From contig NC_085098.1 in the NCBI RefSeq assembly GCF_963422355.1, forward strand, positions 2,008,632 to 2,072,631: a stretch of DNA of 64,000 nucleotides. The letters are read 5' to 3'. The DNA comes from Corticium candelabrum. Taxonomy: Eukaryota > Porifera > Homoscleromorpha > Homosclerophorida > Plakinidae. The position numbers were made by a program, and so were the translations under genes. The stretch's first letter is position 1; each line of letters begins with the position of its first letter. Below are positions 24,316 to 36,205 of this stretch, one piece after another. Below the pieces are notes generated by a model. The model saw only the letters and a list, made by a program, of their open reading frames with translations. It searched no databases and was not told the origin of the DNA.

Positions 24316-24697
24316 GGCTGTGTTTCCACTCGGGGACTTCGCATCAGGGATGTGTACGGTATCTGAACAAATCTGTTTTGCAATGGTGCAGTATTCCTCT
24401 ATTCCTCCTGCTGTAATACATTGGGCCGCTCTGTTACTGAGTCGAAAGCAACAGTCAGTTGTCACTGAGACTCCAAATTTAGCATCTAGGCACATGCAGT
24501 AGCTGCTGATTTCTCTCTTGTATTGATGACATGCAATCCCATACCAACAAATTTTTTAGATGCCATCTAAACGGCATTGTCAGTGGCCATCTTCAAGAAC
24601 GCACACTGCTTTCACGGCTCAGGTTTAGAATATAACTGGTTTAGTGCAGGTGGAAACAGGCAGTTATATTGGTTCAAGCGCTTGTGGAAACACAGCC
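24316..24697. mobile_element. 382-bp PIF/Harbinger-like MITE
   Basis: Perfect 14-bp terminal inverted repeats, GGCTGTGTTTCCAC, are flanked by a 3-bp direct duplication CAA (24313-24315 and 24698-24700). GG-starting termini and 3-bp target duplications point to PIF/Harbinger. It lies between the convergent 3' ends of SREBF and MIPEP. It has no recognised transposase. Confidence 0.7.
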
Positions 24698-24953
24698 CAA
24701 ACGTTGAGTTAGTGTTGTTCATGAATGCTCAAGGTACACTACAGACTGCCATAACTGTTAGAGATAGCGCCCAATGGCTGACCATGATAGGCACACATCT
24801 ACTTTTTCTCATCTCTTGTGAGGCTAGAAGCATGACTTATGAAGTATTTTCAAATCGTATTTTGTCCGTTTTCAAAGTCCAATAGAGGCAAGTGAGTATT
24901 GGTATTGAGACAATGCAAGAAACTAGATCAACAACGAGACACCTACATGGGAG

Positions 24954-27900
24954 CTATTTACATTCACTGAGAAGAGATTCACAAAGCTCTTCTACACTTG
25001 GCTCACGTCCGAGTATATCGTTCAATATATCTGTTGGTGGCTTTGATCCTCCATGAGACAAAAACTGTTGTTTCAACTTCTCACCAGCTTCTCTGTTGAA
25101 CTGCTGCCCTTCAAAATGTTTTTTCCACAAGATATTTCTGACAGCACGAGCAAGAAGATATGAGTAATATTTAGCACCATATGCGCTCAAATGAGAAAAA
25201 CGTTGCAAACGATTTTCATTTGGGAGGAAAGGTGCCGGCCAGTACCGACTCATCATATCTAGATGCACTTCACTAGCAGACTTTAAGTTCATCGCATTAT
25301 GATAACCATGAACCTCCAGGTCAGTAAGGGCAAGAATAACCTGGCCTAATGTCTGTAATCCAATTCCGATTGGTTTGCCTTTGCCAAACTTTCTTGATTT
25401 GAATATGTGCCCATCATCTTGTGTGATGATGTTGAGAACAACCGGATCATGAGCAAACTTTTCCATCAGATGTGATGGTACCTCAGCAAGATCTGTTGCA
25501 CATCTTGTACCGCTGACATGTTGGTACTTTGTTCGACCTAGAATAGAGTGCAAAGCATGACCCATCTCATGAAACAAATTTTCCATCTGGTCAAAAGAGA
25601 GAAGAGTCGGCATCTTTCGTGGAAAATTACATACCAAAGCAACAACCGGATTCTGATATGAACCATCGCTGAGTCGATGACCACAGCGAATAGTGAAGTG
25701 ACTGTCCTGAGCCTGCTTCCCAGGTCGAGCAAAAAAATCACAATAAATAGTTCCAACGTCACTGAGCGCATCATTGTAAACAGTCAATTTGACAACATCA
25801 CTAGACCAGAGTTCTTCATTACTGACTTGTAGTGACAAACCAAATACAGATGAAAATATTACATTCAGACCGTTCATGCAATGACCTAATGAAAATCGAT
25901 ATTGCTTGTCCAAGTCCCTCATTTCTAATCCTAAGCAGTGCATATAATATCCAATGTCCCACGGATCCAAATCACCAGCACTGCCACTCGAACTGTCATG
26001 ATTAATCTTATATTGAGCAAAAAGAGCCATTTCCTTCTCAGCCAATGGCTTCAATTGTTGCGCAGCAAGAATGAGAAAGGCTACTGCTCTCTCAGGAGAA
26101 CCGATCATAGAGATATAAAGTGATCGGTGTGAAAAACTTTGAAATCCACAAAGAGTAGCCAGTTCACGTCTAACTGAAATCAATCTGTCCATCAAGTCAA
26201 CCTGCTCTGGAATGGCATCATAATACACTCGATACGCATTCTCTCGTATACTTGAATCATAATGATGATCTTTGGCCCACACGACTGCCTGCACACCATA
26301 ATCTCGTATTGCATCAGAAATATTCAAAGGAGCAGAATGGCAACCTTCAGTAAATGCCACACCTAATGCGAGTTCTTCTTCCAGTAGACTTAATGCATGG
26401 TCTCTGCCTGCATGATTCAAATGGACTCCACTTTGCTCAAAATCATGCAGCAGTAACTTGTGAACTTGCTTGTCCTCTTCATCTAATGAATCAAATTGCG
26501 ACTGAAACAACTCCAGCTTCTTAAGAGAATCATACAGTTGCACATTCGTATTAAGAGACTCCACAAAGCCTCCTAGTTTGAGGCACGACCTTCTAGCTGC
26601 TTCACGGTATTCACCGTCGGGATGAACAATACGCACAAATTCTGCCTAGCAACATCAACAACAGTCATGACAACATGAACATGTCAGTAACTCTGATGCA
26701 ATGCAACATGATAATTTCGTGATGCCATCTGCAGTCTACATACCATGTAAACTGTAAATTTTTCTAATCAATCTCATAATGTACTGTAAACAGTTTTCTT
26801 CCTGTAAGCTAAATATCAGCTTGTGATGTAAGTTACACTAGGCCCGTTGCTCTAGTTATAATATCTAGTAAATGCTGAAGTAAAACCATGAAACGACAAA
26901 AGGATGCTGACAGTTATTTTGTATTAAGTTTGACTGAATCACATTTATCAGTAATGTCACTACACAATCGTAATTAAACTAACAAAAGATACATATGTTT
27001 CTATAAGTAAGGATTATTAGTATGTTGAGAGTGCCACAGACCACATTGACAGTGTAAGCTTTGACAGTACAGCTTAATTAAAACAAATCAGTTGGTCAAC
27101 AATAATGGAAACCATCACAGAAGTTCAACATAGTTGCTAAAGCCACAGCTTGTAGAACATTTAGATAATTAATTAAGACTTGACTAAAAAATAAATCATA
27201 TTTGCTGTTGTCATGAAGTGTGTACACAGTTTATACTAAGAGCCAGATTTGGCATTATTTTGTGTGCATGATTCCTTTGTATAGACAATGAGAGTCATCT
27301 CGCACAGTCTGAAGCTCAATTCCATAACTGGAACTCGTGCCTTGTAAATTTAAATGGTGACACCCAAAAAAGGCTCATCTCAGAACTAGAAACTATTTTA
27401 GAAAGCAGTTCAGTGCACAGCAGATCTCTACCACGATGGCATGCATGCTTTACTGGTTCTTCATTTACAAATGGCAACCGAGGGATATCATTATGCCAGA
27501 ATGATCAAAGGTCTTGATGCTCAAATTTGTTGGTCCAGTGCTTGATCAAAAAAATAAAAAAATAAAAAAATAAAAAAATAAAATACAATTTGATGTGCAC
27601 ATGCGCAATGATATGATGCATGCTGCAAAGATTTAGTAGATGCATCCTACGAGTAGGTATGAACTATCAATGCCTCCTCAAGTGTTAACAGGGCATGCGG
27701 TCCAATGACTGTTTCCACGTTCCACTCAGTATCAGCATCATTTGTTTTAGTGTCCATTTTGTTATCTTGCATCACGTTTGTAGGCAGTGCAATGAGAAAT
27801 GAGCATGCTCAAAATATCATTTGATCATTTATAATTTTATTTTGGTCGGTCAGTCCGATTTTCATGTCCAATATCCAAGCATTAACAATTTAGTTGGTCT

Positions 27901-29320
27901 GGCCTTAGAAGGTTAACTCATACCCATTCAGCACACTAAACAGACCAAGACCAGACCAGGCATTTCCATATCAGTCTGATCTACCTTCAAGGCAAACTGC
28001 TAGTACACACATTTTGATATTGCAATACCATCATGTATTATCATCACCTTTAGTAAAACAAAACATTGCAGTATCTTCCTTTTTAATATGCTACATGTAG
28101 ATGTAGACATATCAGAATGTGTCCAAATCAATAAGAATCAAGATTGTCTTTCTCATTTTGTCCAACATCCTGACGTGTTTCTTCAGGCATCGCTTATTAA
28201 CAGATGAAAAGGACAGCATCTGGTAGTCTCTCTCCCAAGTGCCAATAAATTGTTATTTTAAGTAAAGCAAAAGAGATGTTCATTTGTCCAGGTGCCTTAG
28301 GCTAGTGGATAGTAGGGAGTCGACGGCATGATGTCCAAGGAACATACAAGTGCAAGGCATTGTTTGAACACACACTACAGTACATTACTACCAAAAGCTC
28401 CCTTAATAATTAACAAGGACACTCCAGAATAGTAGTGACTAAGTCAACTATCTAGGTATAACTAGACATTAGCGTTTCACATTTACATGCTTTGAGTGTG
28501 TCACAGTGTCATTCATGCTTACAGTTCTACTAGTTGATAGTTTGGTCAAATTAGCATCAATCCGTCCCCACCGATAGTATATATAATAAATATTCAAGTA
28601 GTTTTACGTATGTCATGCATTTGCACGTGCATTAATTGCATAACAACCAATAACTAACATGAAAGCGACTAATCAAAAGTTGGTTGTACCAATGACTAAT
28701 TGTAACTATTGTCAGTATTTTTTCCTATTCTTTTCTTGTGTGTTCTTGTCGCTAAAAGTCTGTATGCCTCTAGCTAGGTAGTCTACTGCTCGGTACGACT
28801 AATTAATTAAAAATAAAAACGCGAAACTGTTGCATGGACTCACAGCATCAGCGACTTTACAGACGGTATCTGACAGTTGGTCGCACAGCTCAATTGCCTT
28901 CGGACAGCCCAAATGGTCGATGACTTGTTGCTGCAGAGTTTGAGCCTCTTGCAATGCACTCTCCGTTAGCAACAAAAATCCATCTTTAGACTTGAGTTCA
29001 CTGAATCCGAACAAGCCACCGGGATGAACGTGCTCGGCACGAGGCACTGACTGTAGAGAAGAATTCGAAGATAGTATTGATATTGATGATGATGCGGCAT
29101 TCTCGAACGCTTCCACCAGACTCGATCGCAGTCTCATATTCATCGCTTTTATCAGTGTCGGAGAGAAACATTTTCTCCATCGAAACGACCTACCAAGCGT
29201 CCCTAGATAATCCATTCGACGCGCCCTTTCGAATCGTGCTCGCAGATTAGCGTACGCTACGGTATAGTACGCGCGCACGACGTCTGGCACTACAAGGCTG
29301 CAATAAGTGACAAGTTGCAT
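24954..29320 (-). CDS. MIPEP: Mitochondrial intermediate peptidase (M3 metallopeptidase)
   Basis: Two exons on the minus strand (29320-28844 and 26645-24954) join in phase 0 across LSDTVCKVADA / AEFVRIVHPDGEY. Starting from the ATG at 29320, this gives 722 residues, close to the human enzyme (713). The zinc site HEMGHALH lies near residue 518, and the downstream ligand Glu sits in ATDLAEVPSHLME. LFGFSELKSKDGF and NTNVQLYDSL are characteristic of MIPEP and distinguish it from thimet oligopeptidase. The N-terminus is Arg-rich with few acidic residues, as in a matrix-targeting sequence. A second in-frame Met about 35 codons later is an alternative start. It removes octapeptides from imported matrix proteins after the main processing peptidase. 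The 1.7-kb second exon is unusually large for this window. Confidence 0.95.
26646..28843 (-). other. Intron 1 of MIPEP
   Basis: 2.2 kb with GT/AG ends on the minus strand. I see no second gene. An (AAAAAAT)n tract is at 27548-27583. Confidence 0.8.
27548..27583. repeat. (AAAAAAT)n microsatellite
   Basis: About five units of an A-rich 7-mer inside MIPEP intron 1. Confidence 0.9.
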
Positions 29321-29973
29321 GTTTTCAAACTTTGTATTAATTAGTTTTCGACAGACATTCGTGTTAGATCTAGATAGAGTCTATAGTCTGGATTGACAGT
29401 CCATGGATTGAGTGACTCCGCCGAGGATTGACAATATTCTATGTAAAGGACAGAGTGAGACTGGGTCGAGTCTACAATCTACCAGTGTCCGTGGCTACAC
29501 AGACATTAGCAAATAGTAGAGTTCGTGAGCTGGAGATTGTACTCTGATTAGTTCTGGAACACTGAATATTTTAATAATAAATAGTGCTCACTACCTGCTA
29601 GGATGTTCTTGTATCATTTACACTAGATCTAGACTAGTAGGTACACGTATCAGATAATCTGGTTGTGGATCGACGAGACTTTACAGTAGAGCTAGTCTAG
29701 ATATATAGTAATCTAGTAAGAATGAGGCATAGAAATAAAGTTTTGAACTGATTTTAGAATTGAAGCTACGAATTAAATACAAATCAAACATGCAATAGAG
29801 GGGCCGGGTCAAAAGTTCTGTACATATATACCAGTTATTTATCAAACGAGATGATGGGTGATGTCAGAGGTGCAAACATGGCAAATCCTAGTATTAGTTA
29901 ATTAATTAGAATTGTTGTTTCATGTCATTTGGCAAAATTATAGATAGTTTGAAGGCATATATGATTAAGAATA

Positions 29974-29976
<3 letters not shown>

Positions 29977-30050
<74 letters not shown>
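29977..30050. repeat. (CA)n microsatellite
   Basis: About 37 uninterrupted CA units. Confidence 0.95.
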
Positions 30051-30052
<2 letters not shown>

Positions 30053-32397
30053 CATAGGGTGAAACAGTGTAGTTACATGATGTAGTCGTTTACAAACACA
30101 GAGATGTGAAGTCAAATCTGGCGTTTCTGAAGTTCTACACCATTTCTAAACCATCCGTTCGAACAAATGAAATGTAAATTAACAAGCAGTGAACAAGACA
30201 AGTGATGCAGCAACGATCTAACCGGTCCCCAGAAATGGTTTGATTGACTAGAGGCTCTAGTAAAGCAGCATCCAGATTACTGCTAACAGATTAATTAATT
30301 AATTAAGTAACTCAAGAAAAGCGAGACCCCTGCTAGACGACAGCCAACATTGATCCTGACTGTTAGCAAATAACACAAATAAAGGAAACCTTTGTTGTGT
30401 GAACAAATTAGCGTTAATTGTTACATCATCTATGATGGTCTGGGAACAGCTAATTAAACATTACATGATAAATGCATGTGTTTTCATCTTTTAGTTTTGC
30501 TCCTACTTTATACTGCTTTTTGTTAAAACATCTATACAAACTGAGAATGTCCTTCACACTTGCATGGCAATCATGATGAGATGTCGGAGGAAAGAGTAAC
30601 ATGGGCGGTTGTAGTCAGGAGCGTAGTTATGGGGGTTTGGGGGGGGGGGTAAGAACGAACCGACCGACCGACCCACTTCAGTTGGAGGTCCGCTTGTACA
30701 GTACCTCTGCATGTACACGAGTAATCAGACTCAACGGTGTATCCAGCTCAAGGGCGTATCCAGAGATGCCTCTAGGCCTGGAAGCACAAACTTGTAGTCT
30801 AGATAGTATCATGCATTATACACGTGTATAATATAAATTGTAAATTTATAGACACTCTATGATTCTTTATTAGAGCTCTAGAGCTGTCTCGTTGTATTAA
30901 GTTAATAAACAACAATTACATACTCGTTTAGATACCCAACCATCTAGATTTGTCCTATCCATTACTGGCAACGCTTGAATCTTCGAAACTATCTGCCAAT
31001 AAAAGGTCTGGCAGCAGAAGTTTTCGTTTGGCAATGTGATCTCTACTGCCACGGGGGGAACGTGCCCCAGTGCCTATCCTGGATCCTCCTCCGCTGAATC
31101 ATGTTTACGAAATTTGCAACAGGTCTATACAGAAGCTGTCTATAGCTGCTGAAGTGCTGCATGGCCTGGGTCCCACATTCGAGATGAAGATTTAGACTTC
31201 AAGACTCTTTGGCGGGTAATGTAAAGTGTATATAAATAGATTTATTAGAATAGGGCATGTTGAGCTGACTGAATGCATGGGAGGTCCACTAGAGCACTAA
31301 AACAACTGACCCATAAAATGCCCCAGGTACGCTCCTGTGTATAGCTACCATTGAAGTGTATCTAGATAAAGGACGTGTGATTAGTTAATGCACCGTTTAC
31401 TCTAGTCAATTACAAGCTCGTAATTAGACTGACCAACATACTGACTTAATTAATTAACTTAATTCACAGTTTATCATCGTCACCTGCATAGACCATTAGA
31501 TTCTGGGGAAAACAAAAAAACTCGTTTCATAATTCGTTAGGCTATGTTATGACGTCTTGCACATGCCTGTCTTGTCTTGTGCAAGTGGCTTCTTTCCTGT
31601 CCTTAATTAACTTAATCCATCCAGGCTGGACTCTGGAGCTACTCAATTGTGCATGCATATGTCTGTGTTTGTTGGTAGTAGCGGTTTTTACTGCAAAGAC
31701 TTGACAGCTGCGGATGTTATATTAATTAAACTAAAAAGCACGACTGCAGTCATCCCACTGAAATAAAAAAACTATATAGATGGCGGACCCATATATGGTG
31801 TTGTCGATCTATAGTGCTGTCTGTGCATGGATTCAATGAATGAGCGTATTTATTAATTACTTTGCATGGATTCATTGTGAAAGCAAGAGCTCTCATCTAC
31901 CTAGAGTGTCGTGAGTGGGGACAAAATCGACAAACGTCAAAACATGAAAACTTGATAGACGCCTTTTGTAAATTAACCCTAAGGTAACACGCTACTGAAT
32001 GTGCCGAACTTCGTAATGAACTTACTCTATGTCTCATTGTCTGCGGTAACAAATTGTTTGCGGTAACTTGGAAAATCACTTCTAGGAATAATGGATCGAA
32101 CGCTCTCAGTATTCATGTAAATACCAGACACTATACTGTAAATCAAATTTGCCTCGTCGTAATACCTTAGACGGCTCCTTTCTTTGTTACTGTTCCTGGA
32201 GAGCTGTTAGTTATTCGGTAAGATTAGTGCAGTAAGTGACGTAACACAACGCTATAGAACGGATATGTGTTCTGTTGTCATGAGATCTTAATTAAGACTT
32301 CGAGACGCATCCTTCTTTCTCAAACCGTACATTTCGAAGTGACTAGGCTAACACTTCTGTTTCCTTACCTTTTGTGCTAGTTTATCTAACACTATTG

Positions 32398-32650
32398 AAA
32401 ATTATTAATTAATATTTTATTTATTTATTAATTAATATTTTATATAATTATTAATTAATATTTTATATAATTATTAATTAATATTTTATATAATTATTAA
32501 TTAATATTTTATATAATTATTAATTAATATTTTATATAATTATTAATTAATATTTTTTAATTATTAATTAATATTTAATTTAATTATTACTTAATATTTA
32601 ATTTAATTATTACTTAATATTTAATTTAATTATTACTTAATATTTTATTT
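32398..32650. repeat. AT-rich 23-bp minisatellite
   Basis: About eleven tandem copies of a 23-bp unit without G or C in the first half (unit contains TATTAATTAATATTTTATA). It changes to a related 23-bp variant with a single C per unit (TAATTTAATTATTACTTA) in the last four copies. Period is constant across the switch. Confidence 0.9.
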
Positions 32651-33506
32651 ACATACTAGCAGAGTAACCCGTACATTAGTGATTGAGAGTGTAGATAGTA
32701 TCCCGTTGAAGACAAATGAAAATGTAACCGAGTTTCCCGTTCTGGATAGGTTGTAAACGTTTCAACCAGAATTTGGAAAGATTGGCTTCAATCGGCAAGA
32801 AATCTTGGATCGTTGCAAGCGATATCTAGAGACGAAGGATGACGACACATAGAGTTTGCACGGGATGTGTGGGCGTGTGTTCGATTCTTTGAATGAACTG
32901 GAAGGTGCAGCGCTAATTATATATAATAGCTCAAATTATATTTTAGCCAATCAACCAGGACTCGTTCTTTAGCGCACGTTACGTCAGATCTGCTTTTTCA
33001 ACCAAGCTTTGTTCGTTATTACTAACAGTAGTACTAACTGTAAGTATAATCCTCACTTAAGGACAGGTTGTGACGCATTTTCTACAGTGCATGGACACAA
33101 TAGATGCGTGCTTCGATCAATGCATGGTGTGCGCTAGATGTTTTTGGTCTCTCGCTCGATCTTATGACAATTAGCTGTTGTCGATTACGTGTATCTAAAG
33201 CTTTAGAAAAGGCGCTTTTTCAGTGGTGCTGCTTGTAATGTACTGTAAAGTGCTAGCATATCCCGTATGTTGTTACACCAGCTCTTGTCTATGCGATTAT
33301 GTCCTGAGTTTGCGCGTCTAGACTATACCGAAAGCAGCCTTGATTTGGCTTGAATTCTGCCTCTGCAATCTTGGGAAAGTGAAAATTTTGTGGAACCCCA
33401 TCGCACAGAAGAAGGTTCTAGCTAGTAGCAGAAACCGAGTTAATTGGTGACTAATCGTTGCAAATTATTGTCTTTTTAACTTAACGTACGTGTTTATTTT
33501 TCGTAG

Positions 33507-33919
<413 letters not shown>

Positions 33920-33978
33920 TAATCCAACTCTAATACTAAATTTTTAGTAGTACTCATTTATCTGCTCAAATTGCTGCA

Positions 33979-34447
33979 GGTAATGTGTTTTATGTCAGTT
34001 TACTCAACATTTATGTTATTTTGTTGTTAGTGTTTAGTGATAGAAGCTTATTCACATTTCTATCCATTCCTGCCAATGGTGTTTGCAGCTCATCTGTTGC
34101 TTTCTCTATGTTTCACCATCCCACTATAGCTGTGACATATGGTGTAACTGTGTCTACAGGTAGTGACATGTTGGTGATGGAAAAAGTTGTAGCATCTTTG
34201 TCTGATGTGCTTGATGCATGATTCAGTCGTGAACGATGAGATGAATGTACACGAATGAGTTGACTTTTGTTATGGCATTGCTTGTGCAGTTGACTATTTG
34301 CATCATCAAGTGGGAATCATTCACGGCTACATCAGCCCTACCACTGTATTTATCACATCTCGACTGACCGCCAAACTGTTAGATCCAGCAGCATCTTGTC
34401 TCATGCATGATAAGATATGTCAACGTGCTGATGTCGTCATTTTTGGA
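33979..34447 (+). pseudogene. Protein-kinase-like gene fragment, catalytically dead and probably decayed
   Basis: The first segment ends HHPTIAVTYGVTVSTGSDML followed by VMEKVVASLSDVLD, the beta4-beta5-hinge pattern of a protein-kinase N-lobe. A second segment from 34290 reads DYLHHQVGIIHGYISPTTVF, then TAKLLDP, then ICQRADVVIFG and a GT donor at 34448. This is the catalytic-loop-to-helix-F region. The HRD motif is HGY and DFG is replaced by LDP, so catalysis would be lost. I could not find a clean donor joining the two segments, and the Gly-rich loop and VAIK lysine are not seen. It may be a pseudokinase or a decaying TKL/RIPK-like duplicate. Confidence 0.5.
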
Positions 34448-34599
34448 GTATGATTAGTCTGATAAGAAGCCAAGGGATAAAGCGGTGTCTGTCATGGAGC
34501 TGCTTGAGTTAAGTTAATGGACTATCTGGCGTTATATTTTTTTCTCTACCCTGCAGCTAGTTGAAGATGATGGACTTCCTTGGCTAGCTCCACTCCCGA

Positions 34600-36100
34600 C
34601 TGCGAACACGTAGATAGATATCTTTCTCTCTTCGCAAGAGGACTTGAAAGTCAGTAGGTAGTCCATCCAAAAACGTATCTCGAGATATAATTGCAGCAGA
34701 ATCATTCTCAACTGCAGATAAGCTAGTCCTTTCTAGTCCTGTCACCAATATAACGGTATGAAACCATGTAACGCAGACATGGCAGGATGGAAGAATGAAT
34801 CTAAATTTCTCTGTAGTCGTGTTAAATACCCATCCTTAAGATAACGTGCGCTATAGACTCTATTATATGACTAAATTGCACAGTACCATGCATCTATCAG
34901 TAAGAATTACTTCATCAATATGGTTTGTTCCGTCACAGGGGGGAGTGACCGGCTGGACTCTTGAGCCTACCCCCGCTTGTGAACATCTTCCTACGCCACT
35001 GTACGATATCCGAGTGTCCCGTCCCGAGAAATTAGCAGCGAGTTTCTTGTTCAGAGTTAGATATCCGGGCAGAAGAAACTTGCCAGTCACGTGCAGTTCC
35101 TCACTGGGTTAGTCGGTTCCCCGCATAGTGTTCGGTACGTGAAAGCTAGTTACACATTAGATATCTTAATTGCAGCCATTTCGACAGTCCGTTGGATGTC
35201 GTCAGTTCAAAGACATTGCTGCCGTTGTAGGAAACAGGTGTAGCGAACGTGGAAACTATATATTCGACCCCCGTACACGGACAAACAAAGGTAGGCGTAT
35301 TTTCAAAGACCCGGATATGGTCAAAAGTCTTTCTTTTACCTATCGTCGTCGCCAGTACTAGACGACACGCTCTGTGCGTACCGTCCAAGGTCATGAATGA
35401 TCATCTAAATTTGGTGGACATACGATGCGCTGTTGTAGAGAAATTCGCGCGCGAGTTGAGGTTAGCCTCAAAGGGGACCCAGCTGAGTAGGACGTCAAAA
35501 CTATAATAAGTCTCATGTTGTTCTCCGTCAAAAGCCACCCCCGTCGGTAGCAGTTTCAGACCGATCTGCCAACCGGTCTTGCCGTTTTGCATTGACAGAC
35601 AGACAGAGGGGTTTCTGATATAGTTAGAGAAGATCATGACAGATGGATGCCTAACGCTCCTGGAAGGGCGTCATGATAACTAAAGCTATAGAACAACAAG
35701 CAGTTTCATAAGCAGAAACACTTAAGAGGTTTTTTCAAATTTCCTCATTTTCTGTAGAGTCTGTGCATCATTCATATCAGATATCTTATGAATTGCATAC
35801 ATTGTCTAGTTACTCGCCAAGTCTTAAGACTTTAATTTTTAATCAGGACGGTATAAATTTTGATAAATTTATAGGTTTTTAATTTTCTAACAAACTGGGT
35901 AGATATCATTTCCACAAACTGCTGGAAAAAATCGAGCGTTGTACTCAAAACGTGGCTGGCTGGCTGGCTGGCTATGTTTGTTACGCTCAGGAATGTGCCA
36001 CGCCCTCAATACGGTCCAATCAACGATCAGTGTTTGCAGTTGTCGCTTTTGTGTTTGCTCGGTGGACACAGGTTCGATTAGTTAGAGACTCACTTGTTAT
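34600..36100. other. Stretch without a recognised gene
   Basis: Short open frames only. It contains a (GGCT)4 tract near 35950. I see no supported exon or element end before the terminal repeat at 36101. Confidence 0.5.
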
Positions 36101-36205
36101 TACACACTCTACAACGCTCACTAACGTACTAACCAAATAGTGCTATGTCTAATTACTACATACCATGCCAGCTAGGTCTAATCTAATTAAGTGTCATACA
36201 CTACA
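36101..36205 (-). repeat. Terminal repeat of the Ty3/Gypsy element, left copy (3' end of the element)
   Basis: 105 bp starting TGTAGTG on the minus strand, directly preceded on that strand by a purine-rich tract (AAAGGGAGAGGAG) as expected for a polypurine tract. It matches 48293-48405 except for one 8-bp length difference and one substitution. The inner edge is exact. The outer edge and target duplication are not resolved. Confidence 0.8.

Larger units (their letters stand above)
29321..33490. other. Gene-poor stretch
   Basis: No coding exon recognised over about 4.2 kb. It holds a CA microsatellite, the 23-bp AT minisatellite listed separately, and near 30610-30770 short GCGTAGTTATGGGGG and GGGCGTATCC segments that resemble ends of hAT-type elements but cannot be paired. 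Confidence 0.55.

Noticed and set aside
24577-24885. 102-residue plus-strand open frame
   Set aside because: It overlaps the end of the Harbinger-like MITE and has no recognisable domain.
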